Translations under genes and position numbers: made by a program | Shown here: in pieces, positions 32,295-43,450 of the stretch | How the letters are laid out: each line of letters starts with the position of its first letter | Position numbering within the stretch: position 1 is the stretch's first letter | The notes under the pieces: generated by a model | What the model saw: the letters and a program-made list of their open reading frames with translations, nothing else | Told to the model about the DNA's origin: nothing | The model's database searches: none | DNA from: Anodontia alba | Lineage: Eukaryota > Mollusca > Bivalvia > Lucinida > Lucinidae | Reading direction: 5' to 3' | Length of the DNA stretch: 64,000 bases | Assembly: GCA_964016985.1 (NCBI GenBank) | Contig: OZ024824.1 | Location: 125,867,303 to 125,931,302 of the forward strand

Positions 32295-32915
32295 TTCTAC
32301 TTACCCATTTAGGGGTCTCCAGACTACAATGGGTTAAAGTGATAATCATAAATGCAGCAGACAACATTTAATTATTATTATTATTTGGAGAAAATAAGGC
32401 TTGACATTTCATGTGAATCATCTGCATTGCAAAAATGCCAGGTCTTATTTTCTCTGAAAAATAGTAAAAAAAAATAAATAAAAGAATGTCATCTGGTACA
32501 AGTTTGCTTAGCTTTTTCAGTGTTAATGTTTTCGTGGATTATTAGAAAGTGGTGGTAGAAACAGGCTCATATTATATATCAAGCTATGCATAATCTGAAC
32601 AGGAAATATACTGAATGTTTAGACTAAAAGTCTAATTGGTGGAAATAATGTTAAGCATTCATAAGACAACATGAATGTAGAGTGGGATCTGTAATATTCA
32701 TTAACGTAGTTTGGTCTTCTATCCTTTACCAGTCTCTGGACATATTCAGCATGACTAATTGATGATTTCTTATTTCTCCCAGAAAATAAACTTTGACATT
32801 TATAATGGCTCCAAAGGAGACAGTTTGTATGAAATGTCAAAACTTATTTTCTGGAGAAAAAAAAAATAGAAAAAAATATTTCAGCTTGTTGTCTCCTGTA
32901 ATTTTTATCCAGGGC
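32295..32915 (+). repeat. E fragment, C MITE and B MITE
   Basis: 32308-32336 is the E right end (GGGGTCTCCAGACTACAATG). 32340-32525 is C (GCTTGACATTTCATGTGAAT). 32735-32912 is B (GGACATATTCAGCATGACTA to TCTCCTGTAATTTTTATCC). Confidence 0.65.
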
Positions 32916-33160
32916 CCAGTTGTTCAAAGCGTCGTTAGCTTAACGAGCTTGTTAAGGGTCATTTCATTAACTGTTTTAGCGGATTCAATATACAATATTC
33001 TGATATTTTTTGCTGAAAAAATGTGAGTAGCTTTTGCACTGCAAAAGCTACTCACATTTTTTCATCAAAAAATTTAAGCATATTTGTGTATCACTCAATG
33101 TAAATTTTAACGAATCTTAACTAACAACGTTGTTAGCTTTGAACAACTGGGCCCAGAATG
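32912..33160 (+). repeat. Family R foldback MITE
   Basis: Ends GGGCCCAGTTGTTCAAAGCG and GCTTTGAACAACTGGGCCC are inverted. Centre GTGAGTAGCTTTTGCA and complement. A G run at about 33235-33250 follows. Confidence 0.8.
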
Positions 33161-33479
33161 CTAAGCATGATAAGCTGTTTCATAGTTTGTGTAGTAATAA
33201 TGTGACAAGTTCAGGAGTTGAGGTGGGGTGGGTTAGGGGGGGGGGGGTGGGATTGGGTGGCCTAGTGTCCTGGGTTGAGTACAAAGTGAGTTGAGATGTA
33301 CTTGATGTCAGACACTAACTGACCATCAACTATTGATACAGGCAAGGGTATAATGTAAGGTTTGTTTAATGCCTGTTCAAACATATATCACAGAGCTTTT
33401 GGTATTTTCATTGCATTATTACCGAGGCAATGGAGAAAGCAGTTGTTGAAGTAAAAGCTTCTTTACGCTTAGCACTCTA

Positions 33480-33640
33480 GGTAAAATTTTCAGCAGACAA
33501 CATACTGAAGGATTTTTCTTATTTTTCCAAGAAAACAGGTTTTGACAATTTGCTTGAAATGTCTAATCCTGTTATCTGAGAAAAATAGGAAAAATATAAT
33601 CAGTTTGTCATCTGCTGAATTAGCAGAGAGAGTGGTAAAG
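33480..33640 (+). repeat. Family B MITE
   Basis: TAGGTAAAATTTTCAGCAGA to GAGAGTGGTAAAGGTTAAA. The central arms are short. 33260-33479 unclassified. Confidence 0.65.
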
Positions 33641-33699
33641 GTTAAAGCCATAATGAAGACTGCAGATGACTTGTCAGTAAATCTGCCAATGGTCATTGA

Positions 33700-34060
33700 T
33701 GAATACCCATTACGAAAACATGCCTATTCAAATATATTGAAAATTTTACCACCAAAAAAATGAAAATTTTCAGATAAAAAAAATCTGATAATTTTCTTAT
33801 ATCTGTTCAAAACATAGATTGTAGGTACTCGTTAGAACCGCCTCGCCGAGGCGGTTCTAATGAGTATCAACAATCTATGTTTTGAGCAGAAATATGAAAA
33901 ATAATACATACCCCTGTAAACCCCAGTTTTACTATATAAAATTGGGGTTTAAGGGGGTCAAAATTATATAGGTATGTTTTTGTAGTGTTCAGAACTTGAT
34001 GGCACTTTTGGTTGCTGAAAGAAGAACCTGCCAGCATTCTGTATGCCATCTTTACCAAAA
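33700..34060 (+). repeat. Family I foldback element
   Basis: ATTACGAAAACATGCCTATT at the left; foldback GTAGGTACTCGTTAGAACCG with loop CCTCGCCGAGG; then ACCCCAGTTTTACTATATAA and a decayed right end ATATAGGTATGTTTTTG. Confidence 0.7.
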
Positions 34061-34096
34061 GTATTCAAACACCTTAACTGGTTACAATATTTGTCC

Positions 34097-34310
34097 TTAA
34101 CCCTTGTCCTGCTGAATAAATTAAGATGCCACACCCACTTCTAATTTTAAGCCAATCAGATTACTTGATACAGATTGTTGCTATTAATTCATATACTTAA
34201 TGACAAACAGTGCAGATCTAGATCAGTTGGCTTCTGAAGAAGCCAACTGATCTGGATCTACACTGTTTGCAAAGGCAGGGTATATCTGGGTTCAGCGGGA
34301 CAAGGGTTAA
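34097..34310 (+). repeat. Family D TTAA MITE
   Basis: 214 bp, TTAACCCTTGTCCTGCTGAA to CAGCGGGACAAGGGTTAA, TTAA both sides. A well-preserved reference copy. Confidence 0.85.
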
Positions 34311-34519
34311 ATCTGAACAACTCTATTTTACTGCTTGATGAGTTTAAAAGATGCTGGATGAGGACAGACAGTGTACACTGTGTTCTTCACTAGCAAACAA
34401 TTCACAACCTGTTGTTAGGTCTAAAAGCTGTTTGATGAGTGGCAAATTGCATTGACCTTGTGTTTTTTGGCATTTGATCTGGGTCTACTTTCTTTGCTCA
34501 GGCCTATCAGTCTAAATAT

Positions 34520-34766
34520 TTAACCCTTGCTGTGCTAAATAAATTAAGATGCCACGGCCCCCTTCTGATTTTCAGCAAATCAGATTATTTGATCCAGGTT
34601 GCTGATACAAATTCATTCAGCCAATCAGACTACTTGATCCAAGTTGTTGATTCAAATTCAAATACTTAATGGCAAACAGTGTAGATCCAGTTCAGAAGCC
34701 AACTGATCTGGATCTACACTGTTTGCAGAGGCAGGGTATATCCAGGTTTAGCAGGACCAGGGTTAA
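34520..34766 (+). repeat. Family D MITE with internal duplication
   Basis: TTAACCCTTGCTGTGCTAAA to GCAGGACCAGGGTTAA. An internal block around CCAATCAGA and TTGATCCA occurs twice. Confidence 0.8.
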
Positions 34767-35007
34767 GTTAAATAGGGTAAGGAAGAGTGCTGTGATGTGG
34801 TCCCTTCTTTCACTATACAGCTTATATTACTTACTTTATGTTATCCTTGGCATGGAACATTTTCTCTGTTTGTAAAGGTGATAAGGCTGTACTTAAAATA
34901 AATTTTATGACTTTGACAATTGATTGTACACCTGTGTATGTGAGAAAATGGTAAAATGATGCAAGCCATTACATAACGCCAGATGAGGGGTACTCTTTGT
35001 ACTTTTA

Positions 35008-35221
35008 ATAAACTCTAGTTCTGCTGAACCGGATATACCCTGCCTTTGCAAACAGTATAGATCCAGATCAGTTGGCTTCTGAAAAAGCCAACTGATCTTG
35101 ATCTGCACTGTTTGTCATTAAGTATGTGAATTTGTATCAAAATTCAGAATCAAGTAATCTGATTGGCTGAAAATTAGAAGTGGGCGTGGCATCTTAATGT
35201 ATTCAAGATGACAAGGGTTAA
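35008..35221 (+). repeat. Family D MITE
   Basis: CTCTAGTTCTGCTGAACCGG to GATGACAAGGGTTAA. It is in the opposite orientation to the copy at 34097. Confidence 0.75.
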
Positions 35222-35558
35222 TATACCAACAACATAACTTTTTTTACTATACTTATAAAATTTGACTAATTCATTTTACTACTTGTTAATGTGTCAAAAA
35301 ACTATTGGCTCTGTGGCAAAGAGAGTAGATCCTGATTACGTGCCATGTTCTGTGGCATCCAATCTAAGGTGTGTTAGACTGGCTCCAGTCTTCAGTCTCC
35401 AGTGACTGTTGTCCTTGTTTGATAATCCACTGTGTGTTGGCACAAATTCAGATTAACACAATTTCGAGGTAGTTCTGCTGATTTTCACTCCTGCTTCTCT
35501 GTTCCCTAGTGCATCCAACAGTATATCGTATTCACCCTAAGTATTTGGACAAACATTG

Positions 35559-35772
35559 TTAACCCTTGTCATGCTGAATAAATCAAGATACCACACCCAC
35601 TTCTAATTTTCAGCCAATCAGATTACTTGATCCAGATGGTTGACATAAATTCACATACTTCATGGCAAACAGTGCAGATCCAGATCAGTTGGCTTCTTCA
35701 GAAGCCAACTGATCTGGATCTACAGTGTTTGCAAAGGCAGAGTATACCCAGGTTCAGCAGGACGAGGGTTAA
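35559..35772 (+). repeat. Family D TTAA MITE
   Basis: TTAACCCTTGTCATGCTGAA to AGCAGGACGAGGGTTAA. 35773-36340 is unclassified intron. Confidence 0.85.
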
Positions 35773-36394
35773 TCAGATGTGGCATCTGATCAGGGTCTAC
35801 ACTGTTTGCCTTTCATCCAATAGGTTTTAGACACCTTAAACTTAGCAAAATGCGCTTGGTGAAATTTGAGGACAGTTTTAGCGAAAACAAAGATAAAGTA
35901 CCGGCAGCTTTATTTAATGTTGCATATTAGAAACAGACAACAATTTATCCATGAAAAAAATGTACATGCCTTTGTTTATGTTCCTAGGACTACCCTTGTC
36001 TGCCAAGGGAGCTCCTAGTACCGTTTTCTTCCTTTGGTATGGCACGGCCAGGATATCTGAATAAGTAAGGACTTAAGGTCTCCAAAAACTTAGCATAATA
36101 CAATATAGTGATTCTGTAAGCAAACTTGAAATACTGTTGACTTTCCTGGTGTTTGAATTTTTTGTTCAAAGATTAATGGGCTGCTTGATTAGACACATAT
36201 TTGTAATACAAGTCACTGAAGTTGTTTTTCTTAGGCTATGGTTTTATACCATTGTTAAATTATTTTTGACATAAGTTCTCATACTCTCGATAAAAAGATA
36301 AATAGCACTGTTTTCTCATTTTATTGAGATATTCTAATGAGATTCCAAAATGCAGGCTTCTACTGAAAAGAAGACAGATATCACATTAACCTTT

Positions 36395-37100
36395 ACCACT
36401 CTCTTGGCTAATTCAGCAGATGACAATTTGATGATATGTTTAGCTGATCTGGAGCTTGCTTCAGGTCAGCTTATGCCGTGGCCTGTTGTCCGTTGTCGGT
36501 CTGTCTGTCCATCGCTAGCTTTTCACATTTTCGACATCGGAACCATTACATGGATTGAGCTGAAACTTAATGGGAGGCATTGTGGCAACATGGAGATTCA
36601 GAATTGCTAAAATCATTCCGTTCTGTTATCCAAGATGGCCGCCATGATGGCCATCTTGAAATTCTTCAAACGACATCTCCTCCCAAACGGTAAGCCCGAT
36701 TGAGCTGAAACTTGATGGGAGGCATCACAGTGGCACAGAGGTTCAGATTTGCTATAATCTTTCCATTTCGATATCCAAGACTCCCGCCACAGGGGCGATC
36801 TGGCTAAAAATTCTTCAAACGGCATTTCCTCCTAAACTGTAAGTCGGATTGAGCCAAAACTTGATTGGGGGGGGGGGGGGGGGGGGTGGGGGGGGGGGAG
36901 GGCATCACAGTGACACAGAGATTCAGAATTGCAAAAATCGTTCCATTCCAATATCCAAGATTCCCACCACGGGGACCATCTTGAAATTCTTCAAATGACA
37001 TCTCCTCCCAAACCATAAGTCAGATTGAGCCAACACTTGATTGGAGGCATTGGAGCATTATAGAGATTCAGAATTGCTAAAATTGTTTCGTCTGCTGATA
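36395..37100 (+). repeat. Half of a B MITE and a Q-type element with G run
   Basis: 36400-36437 is the B left end (ACCACTCTCTTGGCTAATTC). From 36438 a Q-type element begins (TTAGCTGATCTGGAGCTTGC, GTCGGTCTGTCTGTCC), with three units sharing TTCTTCAAACGACATCTCCT and GATTGAGCTGAAACTTGATG. A G-rich run lies at about 36867-36899. Confidence 0.6.
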
Positions 37101-37199
37101 ACCTTGGCAAATCGTTTGGACATCTGGTCTGATCTGGATCCAAACTGTTTGACACTCTGATGGTCATTTTGGTATTCCTGAAAAGTTATTTTGAAAAAG

Positions 37200-37770
37200 T
37201 TATTTAAAAAAATAAAAAAATCCACAGACGACAAAAAAGCATGCAGAATTACCCAGCAAACAAAGAGTAAACAGCCCAGGTCAGACTCTTTTTTATTGTT
37301 GGTAAAAAGTACATGTACGAATATTTTCCTTCATAAAAATGTTATGACAGGTATTATGGCAGTGGGGTAATTCAATGTCAACAACATATCACCTTTAGAA
37401 ACAATATTTACCTGGATATCCCCTCTGATTTGGAGGTGTGTTCCTTGTAACAAAGAAACAATTTCTTGCCACTGAGAGCTGTCAGTGTCAGAATAATGAT
37501 GCCAAGTGAACTTGACAAAAAAAAAAATAGCAGGTACAAAAGCATCACCCTAGCTGAGAAAAATATCGAGACCATAGGTCTAGTCTAGATAAGAGTGGGT
37601 ATCAGGTAAATAGTTTCTTATTTCTAGATGAAAACATATGTTGTGGGTACTCATTAGAAGTGCCTCACGGAGGCACTTTTAATGAGTACCAACAACATGT
37701 TTTAGGTCGAGAAATAAGAAAAATCTAGATACTTTTTTGGTTGAAAAAAGCGCCTTATCAAGAGCTATGC
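37200..37770 (+). repeat. B relic and family A copy
   Basis: 37200-37260 (AAAAATCCACAGACGACAAA) matches 25950-26010. 37540-37770 is an A copy with ATATGTTGTGGGTACTCATT and complement. Confidence 0.6.
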
Positions 37771-37866
37771 AGATATATATATTTTTTTATCTAGAATTTC
37801 TTACATTGTACCTGTACTCATAAGAATTGCCTCAGTGAGGCGAAGATACCGTAACAATTGTAAGTA

Positions 37867-38185
37867 CAGTCGACTCTCATTATCTCGAATTCCAAGGGAC
37901 TCTCTGAAATACTTCGAGATATCCGTACCTCGACATATCAGATTTGCAGAGTTCAGGAAAAAAATAATTTGATTAACCACATTTAATAAATATATATGAA
38001 TTGGACATTAAGAAGTTAGAGATATATTGAAAATATTTTGGAAAAGAGGAAAAATTGGTCTCCTCTTTTCCACAATATTTTTTACCTGTTATTAGATTTT
38101 CTTGTTTAGCCAGGGACCAGATTTTCACTTCGAGATAAGCGGTTACTCAAGATAAGCGATTATTCGAGATAGCGAGAATCAACTG
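37867..38185 (+). repeat. Family G pogo-like MITE
   Basis: CAGTCGACTCTCATTATCTC to GAGAATCAACTG with TA on both sides. Confidence 0.85.
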
Positions 38186-38199
38186 TATTTGGACAGACA

Positions 38200-38854
38200 G
38201 GCCTGAACAAACAGTTCTGACCCAGGTCAGATGCCACAGAACTTGGTGTCTGATCAGGGTCTGCACAGTTTGCCACTCATCCAGCACGTTTTTAGACTTC
38301 TCACTATAAAAGTAACTCTTCATGCATTTAATTAGGATTGGTCATTGTCAATAATGACAGATGAACTATCAGACATCAACAGGTAGTAAAACAGGTTTTT
38401 TCAAAGTTTATGTCAAGTATGGGTAGAAGGTACGGTGTTCCAATACTTAGGATAAAGACGGTATCCAGCATTATTTTAGACACATAAAGAGGTAGTAAAA
38501 TAGTTTTTTCAAAAGGACAAAATATGGTAAGAAGATGTCCCAATACATAGGGTAAAGACGGTATCAGCAATGTACTTCTGTTGGAGATTAGACAAGTAGC
38601 AACACTTGCTTACACTGTAACTGAACAATATTAGAGCATTCTGATGTTTGTTGCCAGGTAGTTGTTAACATTGTTGTATATTTTGACATCTGCTCAGGAT
38701 GATTGACACTTGCTGCAGGATTTGTTACAACAAACTCAGTTCAACTGGCATTTTTACTTTTAAAGTTCCATGGTATATTCCTGAACAAAAGTTAAGCCTC
38801 ATTGTATTTCATTGTTTCTGTTGTGAAAAGTCTGCTCACCCACATACTCAACAT
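38200..38854 (+). other. MITE fragments, otherwise unclassified
   Basis: 38215-38290 has the E/M-type core CAGGTCAGATGCCACAGAAC. 38395-38560 contains a weak duplication around GTCAAGTATGGGTAGAAGG. No coding support. Confidence 0.4.
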
Positions 38855-39165
38855 ATTTCAATATGTCTCAGTCAAAGCAGGTGAGCACCAGTGTCATCAT
38901 GAAAGCTGACACAAAATTTCTAAATCTATGACCTTGACATTGTTCCCTGGCAAAATATGTCTCAGTCAAAGCAAGTGAGCACCTTTGTCATCATGAAAGC
39001 TGATACAAAATTTCTAAGTCTGTCATCATGAAAACTGATACAAAATTTCTAAGTCTGTTGACTAGCAAAATATGTCTTAGTCAAAGCAAGTGAGCACCAG
39101 TGTCATCATAAAGCTTATACAAAATTTCTAAGTCTATGACCTTGACATTGTTCGCTAGCAGCAGC
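38855..39165 (+). repeat. Local tandem repeat, about 90 bp unit
   Basis: AATATGTCTCAGTCAAAGCA, GAGCACC and GATACAAAATTTCTAAGTCT recur three to four times. 39166-39613 shows nothing further. Confidence 0.65.
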
Positions 39166-39613
39166 AGAAGCAGTATTCTGTCACCTGAATTGTATCCGTC
39201 CTGTAGAAGTGCTTAACACAAATTAAGGACTTCAAATAAGACTTACAGGAATATAATTAACTATAAAAATAAAAATGAAATAAAAAATGCAAAACTTTGA
39301 CACAAATGGTCACAAAGTCTGTGTCCTTGACCTTTGGCCAGGAACAACAAGATGATATTAGAAGATCTGTATCTATTCAGTAGTAGCATTGATCACACAT
39401 CAACAACTTCCTTTATCAGCAAAGCAAAACTTTTTCACAAATAATAACAAATTTCTGAAGCTGTGACCTTAACCTTTGGTCTGCTGAAATAAGAATGTCA
39501 TCTGACCTGTATCTATCTAGTCAAAATATAATGGATGGATGAACAGACAAACAGACAAAAATATATATCCTCATGGCATACATCATCATATACCTGGGGT
39601 GTAAAGATGACCC

Positions 39614-40020
39614 TTAACCCATTGTATACTGAATAGACTCTCCTACACTATATATTGGAAGAGTCCAATTTCAATTTAAGGTACACCTGGCTATGAGATT
39701 TACATATTCCTAGAGAAAAATGGCTAAGCTGTTTGCAAACATTGGGGACCTGATCAGACGCCGCGTTCTGTGGCGTCTGATCTGGGTCTGCACTGTTTGC
39801 CAATTACCCTTTTACTGGTCTCCCGACTACAATGGGTGAAGTGATAATCACAACAGTAGCAGATAAGATTCAAGGTATTTTTATTTTCATTTACCTGAGA
39901 AAATGAGGCTTGTCATTTCAGTAGATCAAGCCTTATTTTCTTGAAAAAAAAAAAAGAAGAAAAAAAAAAGGCATCAACTACAGTTTTGTATGGTGCTGTA
40001 AAGTTTTTACTTAAGTATCT
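39614..40020 (+). repeat. Family E MITE then C relic
   Basis: E: TTAACCCATTGTATACTGAA to TCCCGACTACAATGGGTGAA (39614-39840), right TTAA changed to TGAA. C: 39841-40000 with GAGGCTTGTCATTTCAGTAG. Confidence 0.7.
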
Positions 40021-40364
40021 GAAGAAGAAAGGAAAATATGAAGTATGACAGCTAAATCATTAGTTATGATGATAAAATTAGCAGAAAACAAATGAATATT
40101 GTTTTTTTTTTTTTGGCATTTTTTCTGGAAAATAGTATTTATAATATTTACAGGAAATGTTTCTTTGGGAGACTACTCACACAATATGTTGACATTTTTT
40201 CCAGAAAAATAAAAATGAAAAAGAAAAATATTTCCTTAAAATGTCTGCCAATATGTAAATTCAGTGCATTAGGTATTAATTAGTGTAGGTTATAAAGGTA
40301 AAGAACGACACAGCATGGGTGATAAATGAGGTTGCCTGTTTCTGGGAGATATTGTATTTAACCT

Positions 40365-41095
40365 AAATATTCAAACACCTTATTTCCTTACCATACTTGG
40401 TGTTATTAAAGTTGAACAAGTCTATTTTACAACCAGTTGATGTATTTAAAAAATGCTGGATGAGTGGCAAACAGAGTTGACCCAGATCAGATGTTGCATT
40501 CTGCAACATCTGATCTGGGTCTACTGGGTTTACCCAGGGCTGTCTATATGAATAGTTACAGAAACTATGGTATTTCTACAACATTCCCACAAAACATGTA
40601 CATCACTCTGTCAAATACTTACTGATCAGGTAAAGAGAGCATTCAGAAAATATTTTGTTAATTGTGACACAAAAACATATCTTGTAGTAACTCATTAGAA
40701 TTGCCTCACAGAGGCAATTCAAATGAGTACTTACAAGATATATTTTGGTGCCAAAAAGACACAAAATTATTCCAAATTCTCACCAGATCACCTTATCTTT
40801 AAGTAATGATGTTGGCATCTGTCTACCATCACCTGATCAAAAAGACGAAATGACAATTATAGTTGCCCAATATTTCGCCTGTACACACCACTTAAAAGGA
40901 GGGTGTGATAGTAAATGATTTTTTTCGAGCCAGATAAAAGGGTTAAACCATAGCTCTAGATTAGGGGGGGGTATCGGGAAAATATTTGTATTATTTTTGC
41001 ACAAAAACATGATGTGGGTACTCATTAGAAATGTCTCAGAAAGCAAGGCACTTCTAATGAGTACCCACGACATCATGTTTTTTTGTGATTTCTTG
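40365..41095 (+). repeat. M-type palindrome and two family A foldbacks
   Basis: 40480-40525 is the palindrome GACCCAGATCAGATGTTGCA and complement. 40665-40760 (CTCATTAGAATTGCCTCACA) and 40990-41085 (GTGGGTACTCATTAGAAATG) are A-type foldbacks. Confidence 0.65.
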
Positions 41096-41117
41096 TGTTC
41101 TTGTTTCAGTTGCTTTG

Positions 41118-41411
41118 TTTCATCATAGTGGTTCTGATTATATGTGCTTCACTGTGATGTTTCATCATAGTGGTTCTGATTATATGTGTTTCACTGTGAT
41201 GTTTCATCATAGTGGTTCTGATTGTATGTATTTCACTGTGGTGTTTCATCACAGTGATTCTGATTATATGTGTTTCACTGTGATGTTCCATCATAGTGGT
41301 TCTGATTATATGTGTTTCACTGTGATGTTTCATCACAATGGTTCTGATTATATGTGTTTCATTGTGATGTTCCATCATAGTGGTTCTGATTATATGTGTT
41401 TCACTGTGATG
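41118..41411 (+). repeat. 42-bp minisatellite, seven units
   Basis: Seven units of TTTCATCATAGTGGTTCTGA plus TTATATGTGTTTCACTGTGATG. The unit is a multiple of 3, so both strands stay open; + strand units read FHHSGSDYMCFTVM. No start context, splice site or homology supports translation. Confidence 0.9.
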
Positions 41412-41515
41412 TTTCAAAGATGAGACATATGACCTCTGTTCGGACCAAACATTCATTTGTAATTTGGAGTTGCAGCAGAATTAAGGGTGAGGTTTTGTGC
41501 AATTATAAGTGGTTG

Positions 41516-41822
41516 TTTGTGTTGAGGTTTTACGGCCCAGTCAACCCAATGGGGTCATGTCGAGCGCGGTCAGTTTACCTAACCACACGTGTACTGGGCA
41601 GGCTTAGTCCTCTAAGCGGTTAACCAGTATTGTGCACATTCTTTTGCCAGAAACTGACAACTGCCCTTCTTGAATCAGCGGAAGGGAGAGAATGACCGTA
41701 GAAAATATTTCATGATCAATCTCCACGAAAGAATGTTGCCGACCTCGGTGGGGGTTGAACCCGCGACCTCCTGGTCTCCAGTCGGACGGCGCATCCAACT
41801 GAGCCACTGAGGCCGGTCTTGA
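41516..41822 (-). mobile_element. Full-length tRNA-derived SINE (minus strand)
   Basis: It reads on the minus strand from the GGCCTCAGTGGCTCAGTTGG head to the AACACAAACA tail. Perfect 12 bp duplications TATAAGTGGTTG at 41504-41515 and 41823-41834 define the insertion. Confidence 0.92.
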
Positions 41823-41834
41823 TATAAGTGGTTG

Positions 41835-42297
41835 AAGCCCCTCGTTAATTTTTTTTTTTTTTTTTACTGACCATTCCAAAATGGTTCTTCTGTTCCAGTT
41901 CTTCTGTTTGTGCGTCAGTGCTTTCAGATGTAACATTTGTTTTGTCACTATTGGTTCCTCATCTGTCCTTTTTTAGTACCTCGGAAAGGCTATACTTTCG
42001 TGATTGTGGCATTTCCTGGGTACATGTATCTCTACTTATAATTTTGTGTAGAAATAAGAAAATATCAGTAAGTTTTGGGTGAAAAAAGCATCTTATCTGG
42101 AGTTATGGTTTAAATACAGTAGTTAACCCAAATATTCTCATACCTAAGGCTAAACCCTTACCATACTTTTCCTAAATTATAAACAATTTGACTTGGTGAT
42201 GTGTGGCGCTGGTGCTGGCAGAATGGAAAACACTGCAGAGCCCGATCAGTATTGGAAGATCGTACCAGTATCCAAATCTAGATTCTTTGATTAACTC
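41835..42297 (+). other. Unclassified with A and M fragments
   Basis: 42040-42100 contains an A-type flank (AGAAATAAGAAAATATCAGT). 42120-42270 is an M-type relic. No coding signal. Confidence 0.4.
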
Positions 42298-42670
42298 TTA
42301 ACCTTTATCATTCTCTGGGCAAATTCAGCAGACCACAAATTGATCATATTTTTCTTATTTTTCCCAGAAAACAGATTTTGACATTTCATGCAAATTGTCT
42401 CCAATGGAGACAATTTGCATGAAATATCAAAACCTGTTTTTTGGGAAAAAATAAGAAAAAATATTTTAATTTGCTGTATGCTGAAAATTTTACCCAGAGT
42501 GCTAAGCGTTAAAGTGCCAGTCACAAAACTGCAGCAGATAAGCTTTTTGATTTTTTCTTCTTTATAAAAGATCATGTGACATGTCATAGCCCATAATGAA
42601 TGTCTGGGAAAACATAAGAATATATACTCACCTGCTGTATATAGTTATCTGCTGAATTAGCCCAGAGAAT
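42298..42670 (+). repeat. Abutting B and C MITEs sharing one TTAA
   Basis: B runs 42298-42512 (TTAACCTTTATCATTCTCTG to GAGTGCTAAGCGTTAA). The same TTAA (42509-42512) begins a C-type end, TTAAAGTGCCAGTCACAAAA, which continues to about 42600 and is followed by a B right end (CCCAGAGAATGGTAAAGG). Confidence 0.75.
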
Positions 42671-43093
42671 GGTAAAGGTGGCCCCTGTAGTTTCATTGCT
42701 TATTGATCATCCCCCTAACTTACATGGAGCCATCCTCTTTGCCAGCTTTCTTCAATTTGTTTCATACAAATGTATTAATCTTCTCAAATTAATTTTGGCA
42801 AATTACAAAACAAGCTGTGTTGTTAGTGTTATAAATGTGGAACAAACTTCAGATGTATTTTATTACCTACTTGAAATCAGTGGGTGAAGATAGTAACTGA
42901 TACAAGTTCATCATTTGCTGCTATTTTAACTTTACTTATTATTGTTACTTTATAACAGAACTGGTAGTAAAATTCAATTACTTTGTTAACAAGGTCTGTT
43001 CAGGTGAACAATTCCCAGTATCCAGTGGAAGAAGGCCTTCTTTTGATGCTAAACATGCTTGGTAAAATTTGCAACAGACAGCATTTAGAAATA
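42671..43093 (+). other. Unclassified intron
   Basis: No repeat family or coding feature recognised, apart from a B-like left end near 43050 (GCTTGGTAAAATTTGCAACA). Confidence 0.35.
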
Positions 43094-43382
43094 CAGTTGA
43101 CTCTCATATTCTTGAAAGTGAAAATCTGGTCCCTGCCTAAAGATGAAAATCTAACAACAGGTAACAAAATATTGTGGAAAAGAGGAGAAATTGCTCCAAA
43201 CCTCTTTTCCACAATATTTTCAATACATCTCGAATTTTAAGAGTCCAATTACATACACATTTGTAAAGTGTGGTTGTTCCATTTATTTTTTCCACAATTC
43301 TGCAATTCCGATATGTCGAGGTACGGATATCTCGAAGTATTTCAGAGAGTCCGTTGGAATTCGAGATAACAAGATTCGACTG
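43094..43382 (+). repeat. Family G pogo-like MITE, shortened
   Basis: CAGTTGACTCTCATATTCTT to ACAAGATTCGACTG, TA both sides. The left arm lacks about 40 bp found in other copies. Confidence 0.8.
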
Positions 43383-43450
43383 TATATTTTTCTTATTTAA
43401 TGCTTATCAGCTTATCATGTTGGGTAAAAATCACAACAGATAACATATTT

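Noticed and set aside
41085..41430. CRISPR-like array
   Set aside because: The units are directly adjacent with no unique spacers, and the genome is eukaryotic.
41106..41456. Minus-strand 116-codon frame across the minisatellite
   Set aside because: It is open only because the unit is 42 bp; there is no splice, start or homology support.
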